Assembly: GCF_900114765.1 (NCBI RefSeq)
Contig: NZ_FOUD01000007.1
Span: forward strand, 1 to 64,000
Direction of reading: 5' to 3'
Origin: Halopseudomonas pachastrellae
GTDB lineage: Bacteria; Pseudomonadota; Gammaproteobacteria; Pseudomonadales; Pseudomonadaceae
Length of the DNA stretch: 64,000 nucleotides
The notes beneath the pieces are model-generated. The model did no database searches. It was not told the origin of the DNA and saw nothing but the letters and a program-made list of their open reading frames with translations. A program made the position numbers and the translations under genes. The first letter of the stretch is position 1. The number at the start of each line of letters is the position of its first letter. Below are positions 9,010 through 15,521 of the stretch, piece by piece.

Positions 9010-9609
9010 ATGATCGAAGATGTTTTTACAATCACGACTATTTCGGCCTTTGTAGGTGGTACTTTGGGAGCGCTCGCTACATCTTATCTTAAAAAGAAAG
9101 GGGAGAATCTTGCAACGAAGGAAGATTTCGATGAGCTTCTTCGACAATTAAAAATGACTACTCATGAAACTGAATCCATAAAAATTGAGCTGACTAGAAG
9201 TAATTAGGTGAATCAACAGCAATGGATGCTTCGAGAACGCTATTATATTGGTTTACTAAACGCCCTTTATACTTTGAAAGATACAGTAGAGCACATGCAA
9301 GCTTGGTACATGGAGCCAGGCTCCGAACATAGAGATGGCGACATCAACCAAAGTGAAGGGTATGTCAAACTGAGAAGCTCAGCTTGGAAATCGTTCTCGG
9401 ATATAAAAGAACTTCATGGGCCCGCTGAACTGGTCGTGTCTGGAAATGCTGTTATCGCTCTAAAAGAGTTTTATTCAATTCATTGGGAGGCATCGGAGTT
9501 TAGCGCTTGCAATGCAGAGTGGATTGATAAAGTGCACAAGGGTGTAAAGGAAGCTCACAAAATAGTGCTAAGAGAAGCTAAAAATGATCTGGTGCCAGAC
9601 ATCACATGA
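9010..9609 (+). pseudogene. Membrane-anchored protein gene split by an in-frame TAG
   Basis: Two pieces lie in the same frame, separated only by TAG at 9205-9207. The first (65 residues) has a hydrophobic segment ITTISAFVGGTLGALATSYL followed by KKKGENLATKEDFDELLRQL. The second continues VNQQQWMLRERYYIGLLNAL without any new ribosome site. Cassette-type proteins I remember have a tryptophan at this junction (a TRSxW-xxQQxW pattern), so a TGG-to-TAG change would explain the break. The whole frame would encode about 199 residues: an N-terminal membrane anchor and a soluble helical domain. Function is unknown. The gene is clearly lower in G+C than its surroundings. Confidence 0.7.
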
Positions 9610-9610
9610 A

Positions 9611-9705
9611 GGGACCAAGCTACGCTCCGCCAATTTGCGGTTCGCTGCGCTCACTTTACTGCAAATTGGCTCCACTCCGTTTGGTCCCTGTTGTGGACGT
9701 TAGCT
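9611..9705 (+). repeat. attC-like hairpin after cassette-like gene (candidate 1)
   Basis: Nested inverted repeats: GGGACCAA (9611-9618) with TTGGTCCC (9681-9688), and GCCAATTTGC (9629-9638) with GCAAATTGGC (9661-9670). They are followed by GTTAGCT at 9699-9705, which fits most of the right core of integron attC sites. It lies 1 base after the stop of the split gene and 22 bases before the next start, as attC sites do between cassettes. The left core is not convincing. It shares CACTCCGTTTGG with the second candidate. Confidence 0.5.
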
Positions 9706-9727
9706 CTCGCTTACCAAGGAGGAAAAA

Positions 9728-10378
9728 ATGAACAACTATGATAAGTACGCCGAATATACAAAAACGGGAAGCTGGGGCGAAATATGTAGGCTCAACAATG
9801 TCGAACTTGATTCGTTCGGCACAAGGAAAGAATTGAAAGCACTTCCTGAATATCTGGAGCCGGATGAGGTTGTTTTTGCGCTCACGTCAGGGGTTATGAA
9901 TCAATCTGAAACTTCTAACTCTTTCGATTTCGGTGCGAACACATGGTTGGTGGTCTTAACAAGTGACAGATTTCTATTTCTCGATGCAGCGATGTTAACG
10001 AAGTCTGTAGATACACAGAGCATTCGCCACGACCATGTGCAAGCAGTCTCAGCATCTCAAGGGCTCATGCTGGGAAAGATAATGGTTGATCTTGGGAGCC
10101 GGATGCTAGTTATCGATAACTGCCAAAAGGCCACCGTCAAGGTGTTGGCTAATATTGCGAATAAATGGCTGAAGGAACTGAGTGAAAAAAAGGAAAGTGC
10201 AAGTAAGCCAGCTTCGCTGACATCAGAGACGCCTTTGCTGGATACATTGGAGCGGCTATATAAGCTTTGGAAGCTGGGAGCATTGACTGAAAGTGAATTC
10301 AAGGAGGGAAGACAGCGGTTGTTTGCATCGAAAGAATTTGCGGCTGAAAAAGATCGAATGTTGTCGAAGCTGCCATGA
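9728..10378 (+). CDS. Bacterial PH-like and SHOCT domain protein
   Basis: A 216-residue protein with no signal peptide. Residues about 35-145 (EPDEVVFALTSGV, WLVVLTSDRFLFLDAAML, then SIRHDHVQAVSASQGLM) look like a bacterial PH-like domain. Residues 172-203 (LDTLERLYKLWKLGALTESE) are a SHOCT domain, a short helical pair found at the end of many bacterial proteins of unknown role. A strong AAGGAGG ribosome site stands ahead of the ATG. Codon use is lower in G+C than that of the flanking core genes. It lies between two attC-like hairpins, so it may be an integron gene cassette. No function is assigned. Confidence 0.75.
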   Translation: MNNYDKYAEYTKTGSWGEICRLNNVELDSFGTRKELKALPEYLEPDEVVFALTSGVMNQSETSNSFDFGANTWLVVLTSDRFLFLDAAMLTKSVDTQSIRHDHVQAVSASQGLMLGKIMVDLGSRMLVIDNCQKATVKVLANIANKWLKELSEKKESASKPASLTSETPLLDTLERLYKLWKLGALTESEFKEGRQRLFASKEFAAEKDRMLSKLP

Positions 10379-10492
10379 GCTAAAAAGTAGCTACAGCGGA
10401 ACTCAAACTCCGCGCATCTTTTTGCGCATGGCTACGCCATTATTGCCCAAGCGCTGCACTCCGTTTGGGCCTGCTGAGCATTGGAGTTAGCT
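10378..10492 (+). repeat. attC-like hairpin (candidate 2)
   Basis: AGCTAAA (10378-10384), overlapping the stop codon of the PH/SHOCT gene, nearly pairs with GTTAGCT (10486-10492). Inside are GCCCAA (10445-10450) with TTGGGC (10465-10470), and AACTCC (10406-10411) with GGAGTT (10483-10488). The near-complementary outer cores, inner stem and 115-base length fit an integron attC recombination site. The segment CACTCCGTTTGG is shared with the previous hairpin. Confidence 0.55.
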
Positions 10493-10746
10493 GGAGTAGT
10501 CATGTCAGAGTTTCGAATTAGCTCTTCATAAACGGAAGCAAGAAACTGGGGTCAGGTGGGCATTTTTCGCGCCTTCAGCGCTGGACGCAGCGCAGCGGTG
10601 TCAGTTGTTGAGGTGTTATATCTCATGCATACAGCGGTATTGGGGCCTGGCATCTGTGATCAGTTGATGCCGACCACGCGCCTGTCCCTCAATCGCGGAA
10701 TCAGCAGTAGTAAAGCGCTGGTTCGGCAATGGCGGCTGGTTGTGCG
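10493..10746. other. Intergenic after cassette-like region, possible mobile-element scar
   Basis: No gene with a ribosome site is visible. The short phrase AACTGGGGTCAGGTGGG near 10,545 resembles sequence often left beside REP-associated transposases, but no transposase or matching end is present. The stretch ends at the toxin-antitoxin module. Confidence 0.35.
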
Positions 10747-11010
10747 TTATTCGTAATGGCTCCACAGCCGCAGTACCTTTACCACTCTGTCCTCGTCGAT
10801 TACCTGGTAGACCAGGCGATGCTGGATGTTGATGCGGCGGGAGTAGGCCCCGGTAAGGTCGCCAACGAGCTTCTCAAAGGGAGGCGGCCTGCGGTAGGGG
10901 TCACAGCTAATGAGCGTCAATAGTTCCTGAGCTTTTGGCTTGAGGCCGCTGGAGGCCAGCTTCTTGGCGTCCTTCTGGGCTTGCTTGGTGTAAACCAGCT
11001 TCCATGTCAC
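10747..11010 (-). CDS. yoeB: YoeB/Txe-family toxin (endoribonuclease)
   Basis: YoeB-type toxins cut mRNA in the ribosomal A site. The 87-residue product (GTG-T-WKLVYTKQAQKDAKKL at the start) has YRRPPPFEKLVGDLTGAYSR and SRRINIQHRLVYQV, the conserved family core with catalytic Glu/Arg and His, and ends VLRLWSHYE, close to the usual aromatic tail. The GTG start overlaps the antitoxin stop as GTGA, which implies translational coupling. An upstream extension in frame has no family similarity. Confidence 0.88.
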   Translation of the reverse strand: MTWKLVYTKQAQKDAKKLASSGLKPKAQELLTLISCDPYRRPPPFEKLVGDLTGAYSRRINIQHRLVYQVIDEDRVVKVLRLWSHYE

Positions 11011-11249
11011 CAGTTTAGCTCTCCATCGCATTCATCCACAGGGGTTGCCATCCCCTCACGAATTGATTCCCGCATACCCGGTACTGAGAGCAGGTAAAGC
11101 GTCTCTTGAATGGCGGACCAGTCTTCTTCAGAGACGAGAATGGCGCTATTGCGCTTGCCCTGGATAACGACGGGTTGGTGGGATTCGGCGGTTTCGTCGA
11201 TCAGCCGATAAAGATTGCTGCGCGCCTCGGTTGCGGTAATGCCTGTCAT
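11007..11249 (-). CDS. Phd/YefM-family antitoxin
   Basis: Partner of the YoeB-type toxin. The 80-residue protein MTGITATEARSNLYRLIDET then QPVVIQGKRNSAILVSEEDW is a standard Phd/YefM N-terminal DNA-binding domain. The C-terminal half (ESIREGMATPVDECDGELNW) would be the toxin-wrapping tail. An AGAGG ribosome site precedes the ATG. Upstream frame extension crosses the promoter and has no family similarity. The family usually represses its own operon alone and more strongly with toxin; the operator below fits that. Confidence 0.88.
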   Translation of the reverse strand: MTGITATEARSNLYRLIDETAESHQPVVIQGKRNSAILVSEEDWSAIQETLYLLSVPGMRESIREGMATPVDECDGELNW

Positions 11250-11284
11250 GACGCACCTCTTGCAGGTTTGGGTTGCTGGTCGAA

Positions 11285-11312
11285 AGTGTACGCCTAATGG
11301 TGCGTACGTCAA
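11285..11312 (-). promoter_or_regulatory. Predicted promoter with overlapping operator for the Phd-YoeB operon
   Basis: On the minus strand TTGACG (11312-11307) and TACACT (11290-11285) are spaced 16 bases apart, a good sigma-70 layout. The inverted repeat GTACGC / GCGTAC (11288-11293 and 11302-11307) covers the -10 and spacer, where a Phd-type repressor would block polymerase. Transcription would begin about 30 bases before the antitoxin ATG. Confidence 0.6.
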
Positions 11313-11412
11313 GACGAACGTCTCTGGTTTAGGCTGTACCCGGTGAGGGTGTACTGGCGAATGCAAAAGCCCGGATAAGATCGGGCAGATAAAATTCACG
11401 CAGGCCAGAGCC

Positions 11413-11703
11413 ATGGAATACTTCCTCTTCATCCACAACAACACAGACCAGCCGACCACTGCGGCGCAGTGGGACGCGTTTTTTGCGGCGGCAAATCAGA
11501 GCGGGTTGTTTTTGGGTGGTAGCGAAGTCGCAGGTTCTGCCCAGATCGGCAGCAAAGGTGTTCGCGCGACCACCGATAGCGTTGCTGGCTTTATGCGTTT
11601 TGAAGCGGAAGAGCTAAGCCAGCTGCATCAATTGTTAGCGCTGCACCCGGTGTACCTGCAGGGCGGAACGCTTGAGTTGTGTGAGATGCCCAAGACGTCC
11701 TGA
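11413..11703 (+). CDS. YCII-related (YciI-like) domain protein
   Basis: A 96-residue protein, MEYFLFIHNNTDQPTTAAQW then GGSEVAGSAQIGSKGVRATT, with the dimeric alpha+beta-barrel features of the YCII/DGPF family. The family is often found beside ECF sigma factors, but none is adjacent here. Catalysis is not established for most members. It sits alone between two toxin-antitoxin pairs, in G+C-rich sequence that looks native, so it may mark chromosomal backbone within the accessory region. Confidence 0.72.
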   Translation: MEYFLFIHNNTDQPTTAAQWDAFFAAANQSGLFLGGSEVAGSAQIGSKGVRATTDSVAGFMRFEAEELSQLHQLLALHPVYLQGGTLELCEMPKTS

Positions 11704-11719
11704 GCCTGTCGTGTCGCTG

Positions 11720-11989
11720 TCATCCACGGCTTTCTTGAACCTCTTTGGCTAGCCACGCCTTGATGAGCGATTGATAAGGCATGTCCCTTTTATTTGCTTC
11801 GACCTTGATGCTGTCGAGCAAGCCTTCCGGCAGGCGCAATGAAATGGTTTTGGTTGAGGGTTTCAGGTTCGGGAGGATGGCCCGCCGCGCCTTGCTTACA
11901 TCCACGTAGTCGCTTGAGTCATGACTTTCCCAAAACGCACGTTCTTCCTGTTCTGTTTGAAAGGTAGGTATTTTCTTAAGTTTGGTCAT
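11720..11989 (-). CDS. brnA: BrnA-type antitoxin (ribbon-helix-helix)
   Basis: An 89-residue protein. N-terminal FQTEQEERAFWESHDSSDYV and a C-terminal ribbon-helix-helix KTISLRLPEGLLDSIKVEAN followed by MPYQSLIKAWLAKEV are typical of BrnA/CopG antitoxins that follow a BrnT toxin gene. The first 14 bases overlap the toxin gene end, so the pair is one operon with the usual BrnT-first order. BrnA proteins repress their own promoter; a perfect palindrome lies just ahead of the toxin gene. Confidence 0.87.
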   Translation of the reverse strand: MTKLKKIPTFQTEQEERAFWESHDSSDYVDVSKARRAILPNLKPSTKTISLRLPEGLLDSIKVEANKRDMPYQSLIKAWLAKEVQESRG

Positions 11990-12275
11990 AAATCATTCTC
12001 TCCTTCCGGTGCATGTCCCGGGCGGAAATCACTCGGATGAGGGTTTCGCCTTCCCTGAGAGTCAAGGTGATATGCAGCCTTCTGCCATCATCGGTTTTGC
12101 CGTAGGCGTGGTACCTCGCTTCCTGCCGGCTATGTTTCTCGTCAAGTAGCAGTAAAAGCGGTTCGTTGAAAAACACCTGCTCAGCCTCTGCTTGGCTAAC
12201 ATTATGCTTCTCTTTGCTTTTTCTGGCGTTTCCGGAATCCCAGTCAAAGCCTGTTATTTTGGTTAAGTTGAGCAT
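11976..12275 (-). CDS. brnT: BrnT-type ribonuclease toxin
   Basis: A 99-residue protein with the BrnT pattern: FDWDSGNARKSKEKHNVSQA, EAEQVFFNEP, ARYHAYGKTDDGRRLHITLT and the closing IRVISARDMHRKERMIYDQ, where the conserved RxISAR and K-E-R residues lie. BrnT has a RelE-like fold and cleaves RNA. The ATG stands only 2 bases downstream of a palindromic operator and has no ribosome site, so either the message is leaderless or translation starts a little further in, nearer the ITGFDWD segment. Confidence 0.87.
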   Translation of the reverse strand: MLNLTKITGFDWDSGNARKSKEKHNVSQAEAEQVFFNEPLLLLLDEKHSRQEARYHAYGKTDDGRRLHITLTLREGETLIRVISARDMHRKERMIYDQT

Positions 12276-12277
12276 CT

Positions 12278-12300
12278 TTGTATATTTTCACAATATACAA
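12278..12300. promoter_or_regulatory. Perfect palindrome, likely BrnA operator
   Basis: TTGTATATT and AATATACAA are exact 9-base inverted repeats around TTCAC. The site touches the brnT start codon and its A+T-rich arms supply -10-like sequence for minus-strand transcription. BrnA-type repressors bind such palindromes to shut their own operon, so this is the expected autoregulatory site. Confidence 0.7.
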
Positions 12301-12421
12301 GCCAGATCAACGAGCCAAGCCCGGCCGGCTGCGACGCTTTTCTCATATTCACTATGTGTTTTCGGGCATTGTGGGGCGGCATATTTGAGTCGTTCAGAGG
12401 GCATCCGGCGCTCACCGGAGC

Positions 12422-13636
12422 TTAGGCAGGCTCATCCACCGCTACCTGATCGGGGAATCGGCTGATCAACACTGCCAGCACAAAGCCCACGCTCAGTACC
12501 GCGATGGTGTAGCTGAAGGCGGCGACAAAACCGCCGGTTCGCTCGATCAGCCAGCCGGCGATGGCCGGGCCCAGAAACTGGCCCACGGCGAAGAACAGGG
12601 TGGCAAAACTGAAGGCAACCGGAATATAGCGCGGGGCGACCTGTTCGGTGGCGCTGGTCTGCACCATGGAGAACACGCCGTTCACTGAAATCCCCATCAG
12701 CAAGTAGTGCACAAAGAAGTAGGGCTGGGACTGGTCGATCAGCGGCAGCGCCATGGCGCCGATCACCATCAGCAGCGACAGAGCCAGTGCGTTGCCGCGG
12801 CCGGTATAGTCCGACAGCCAGCCCCACACGGGCGAGGCGCCAATCGACAACAACCCCATAAGCGCCACGTAACGCCCGGCCACCGCAGCGCTGTGGCCAC
12901 TTTCTACCATGTAGCTGACCGTGAACACCGTTTGCACGATATAGCCCAGGCCCACCGCGCCGTAGGCGCAGGCAACGATCAGCACGCGCGGGTTGCGGTA
13001 GATGCGCTGTTTTTCCAGGGCTGAGAGTTTGCCGTTGCTGCTTTGTGCCGGTTGCGGCGGGTTGCGGATATACAGGGCGATCAGCACCGTGACCAGCAGT
13101 GCGATAACTGCAAATAGCCCCCAACTGATGCGCCAGCCTTGATCGCCAAGCCGGGCCAGCAGATAGGGCACCATCATGCCGGTAATCAGTGTGCTGATAC
13201 CCACACCGCTGCTCATGCCGCCAATGGCCAGGCCGCGCCGCTCCGGAAACCAGGACGCCAACAGCGACACCATGGGCGCGAACACAAAGGCCGAGCCAAA
13301 CCCCAGCAGCCCCATCCAGAGCACCGCGAGCCAGAAGTTCGAGGCCCAGACCAGCCCGGTGAATCCCACCAGCACTGTGATCATGCCGAACAGAATCGAC
13401 GCTTTTGCGCCCCAGCGGGCAGCGGCCAGCCCGCCGGCCAGCACAAAGCAGACGTAGCTGAGCGCTGTGACGGTGCTGAGCATGCCGGCCTGCTGATAGC
13501 TCAGGCCAAGGTCGGCGCGCATGGACGGCAGAATGACGCCATAGGCCAGGCGGCCAAAGCCAATCACTACCAGTGCGCTGAGCATGGCGCACAGCACGGT
13601 GATAAGCATGTTCGGGCGGGCGGTGCGCGATGCCAT
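12422..13636 (-). CDS. MFS transporter (YbfB/YjiJ-like)
   Basis: A 404-residue inner-membrane protein with 12 hydrophobic helices. LCAMLSALVVIGFGRLAYGV then ILPSMRADLGLSYQQAGMLS, and the loop 2-3 region GLAAARWGAKASILFGMITV, follow the major facilitator pattern of YbfB/YjiJ-type or oxalate/formate-like carriers. Two halves are joined by a polar loop near residues 195-215 (IRNPPQPAQSSNGKLSALEK). The substrate cannot be told. The start chosen has an AAGAGA ribosome site. An open frame extends 65 codons further upstream but reads as low-complexity non-coding. Confidence 0.85.
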   Translation of the reverse strand: MASRTARPNMLITVLCAMLSALVVIGFGRLAYGVILPSMRADLGLSYQQAGMLSTVTALSYVCFVLAGGLAAARWGAKASILFGMITVLVGFTGLVWASNFWLAVLWMGLLGFGSAFVFAPMVSLLASWFPERRGLAIGGMSSGVGISTLITGMMVPYLLARLGDQGWRISWGLFAVIALLVTVLIALYIRNPPQPAQSSNGKLSALEKQRIYRNPRVLIVACAYGAVGLGYIVQTVFTVSYMVESGHSAAVAGRYVALMGLLSIGASPVWGWLSDYTGRGNALALSLLMVIGAMALPLIDQSQPYFFVHYLLMGISVNGVFSMVQTSATEQVAPRYIPVAFSFATLFFAVGQFLGPAIAGWLIERTGGFVAAFSYTIAVLSVGFVLAVLISRFPDQVAVDEPA

Positions 13637-13882
13637 GGGGTGTCTCTTGTTGTTGTGATGTGGGCGGGTCAGGCAAGTGCCGATCGTTACGCAGGGTCTG
13701 CGGAGCTGACCGGTGTTCAGCAAACAGTGAACGCCAGCCGGCAGCCAAGTGCCATGAGGATAACGCCTGTTGTTGGTGCTGCATTCATCTGCGGTGATGA
13801 CGTTGCTGCGGGTAGGGCGGTGCACCCTCACCGTAGGGGTAGACTCCGGCGCGCAAGGGCGTACCGGAGGCTGAGCCGAGCG

Positions 13883-14353
13883 TTAGCCGAGCTGAACGGC
13901 GGGCGCTTGCGGGCGCGGGATGCTGACTTTCTCGGTGGGCGCCATGACGGTGGCGGTGCCGTCGACAACCTGTTTGCCATCCTGGTTGATTACCCGGGTG
14001 GCGATTTTGACGCGGTTTTTCGGCAGCTTCTCGAGGATTTCCAGCTCGATAGTGACGGTGTCACCCAGGCGTACCGGACGCAGGAAGCTCAGCTCCTGAC
14101 CGATGTAGATGGTGCCAGGCCCCGGCAGCTCGCAGGCGATGGCGGCGGAGATCAGCGCGCCGGAAAACATGCCATGGGCGATGCGACCCTTGAACGGGGT
14201 GGCGGCAGCAAAGTCTTCATCCAGGTGTACCGGGTTGACGTCGCCGGAGACGGCGGCAAACAGCAGCAGGTCGCGTTCTTCTACCTGGTGGCTGAGGCTG
14301 GCGCGCTCGCCGATGGCCAGTTCGTTGTAGGTGCGGTTTTCAAGGGTCTGCAT
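13883..14353 (-). CDS. phaJ1: (R)-specific enoyl-CoA hydratase PhaJ1 (MaoC-like)
   Basis: PhaJ hydrates trans-2-enoyl-CoA from beta-oxidation to (R)-3-hydroxyacyl-CoA, the PHA polymerase substrate. The 156-residue hot-dog-fold protein contains the hydratase-2 motif FAAVSGDVNPVHLDEDFA with catalytic Asp and His, then GRIAHGMFSGALISAAIACE and LPGPGTIYIGQELSFLRPV, almost as in P. aeruginosa PhaJ1. Its start overlaps the 3' end of the upstream hydrolase gene by 14 bases. The order phaJ1, hydrolase, fadD2, fadD1 matches the PA3302-PA3299 block as I recall it. No PHA synthase is in the window. Confidence 0.9.
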   Translation of the reverse strand: MQTLENRTYNELAIGERASLSHQVEERDLLLFAAVSGDVNPVHLDEDFAAATPFKGRIAHGMFSGALISAAIACELPGPGTIYIGQELSFLRPVRLGDTVTIELEILEKLPKNRVKIATRVINQDGKQVVDGTATVMAPTEKVSIPRPQAPAVQLG

Positions 14354-15302
14354 CAGTGCGGCTCCGTTGCGATAGGGCGGTCAGGTGGGGCGCTAGCCAG
14401 GTGAGCAGGTCCTGCGTCACCTCGGCTCGGTTGGTCTCGTTAAAGACTTCGTGGCGAGCGCCCTGGTAAAGGCGCAATTCTACCTGCTCAAGTCCAGCCG
14501 CGCGCAAGCGCCCCTGCAGTTTCTGCAGGCCGCCGCCGGCGCTGATGGGGTCTGCGTCGCCGCCGATGATCAGTACGGGCAGGTCGGGGCGGATGGCAGC
14601 CAACTGATGCGGGCTGCGGATATCCAGCAGCGCCTGGGCCAGGCAGCGCCAGTAGTGGCAGCTCAGGACAAATCCGCACAGTGGATCAGCAACGTAGCGG
14701 TCAACCTGTTGCGTATCCCGGCTGAGCCAGTCAAAGGCGGTGCGATTGGGGGCAAAGGCGCGGTTGTATTGGGCGAAGGACAGCCGGTCGAGCGCCTTGG
14801 CCGGTGCTTCGGCACCGCGCAGCAGCCCTTCGATGCGCGCCACTACGCCGGCCATGGCGCTGAGCCCCGCGGGTTGGGCGTGGCTGCCGCTGAGCACGGC
14901 GATATCGACCAGTGCGCTGTGCTCGATCAATACGCTCTGGGCCAGGTAGGAGCCCATGCTGTGGCCCAACAGAATGATCGGCTGCCCGGGGTGAGCCACA
15001 CGGGTGCGCTGCAGCAGCAAGGCGACGTCAGCCACCAGGCTGCCCCAGTTGGCAGAGGCTGGCAGCACGCCGCGCGGCAGCTCCGGGATGCTGGCACCGT
15101 GGCCGCGCAGGTCAAGCGCCTGCACGCTGATGCCCTGGGCGTTGAGCACCTCGGCCAGTGCGGCGTAACGGGCGCCGTGTTCGGCCATGCCGTGACAGAT
15201 GATCACCTGTGCGCGGGCGGCCACATTGGCGGGCCATTGGTACACGGCCAGGTTGGCGCCATCGTTGGTGCTCAGGGTCTGCGGGGCTAGGGTGGGCTGC
15301 AT
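14340..15302 (-). CDS. Monoacylglycerol lipase / lysophospholipase-like alpha/beta hydrolase
   Basis: A 320-residue alpha/beta hydrolase: VIICHGMAEHGARYAALAEV (oxyanion region), LDLRGHG, the nucleophile elbow ILLGHSMGSYLAQS, the acid region IIGGDADPISAGG and the histidine in YQGARHEVFNET. This is the Hydrolase_4 / PldB-like group that releases fatty acids from lysophospholipids or monoglycerides. The start ATG has AAGGA 13 bases upstream; a longer frame upstream overlaps the divergent fadD2. Translational overlap with phaJ1 and divergence from fadD2 suggest it feeds acyl chains into activation and beta-oxidation. Confidence 0.85.
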   Translation of the reverse strand: MQPTLAPQTLSTNDGANLAVYQWPANVAARAQVIICHGMAEHGARYAALAEVLNAQGISVQALDLRGHGASIPELPRGVLPASANWGSLVADVALLLQRTRVAHPGQPIILLGHSMGSYLAQSVLIEHSALVDIAVLSGSHAQPAGLSAMAGVVARIEGLLRGAEAPAKALDRLSFAQYNRAFAPNRTAFDWLSRDTQQVDRYVADPLCGFVLSCHYWRCLAQALLDIRSPHQLAAIRPDLPVLIIGGDADPISAGGGLQKLQGRLRAAGLEQVELRLYQGARHEVFNETNRAEVTQDLLTWLAPHLTALSQRSRTDADP

Positions 15303-15521
15303 GCTGACGTCAATCCTTTTTATGTTGTTGTTATGACTGGACATGTCGATAAGGTCACCCCGCAGCATACTGCGCACCTCGCGATATTCACAAACCAAAT
15401 GAAACACTCTGAGATTTTGTGTTTGCCGCAAGCCCTGATAGGTTTGACCCACGTAAGGCCCCTGCGAGGGCCATCGGCGATGGTCGATATAAAAAAAGCA
15501 CTCGGGGAAAAGGAGAACAAG

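Noticed and set aside
10545..10580. REP-associated transposase remnant
   Set aside because: Only one short phrase (TGGGGTCAGGT) is present, with no transposase fragment or second end.
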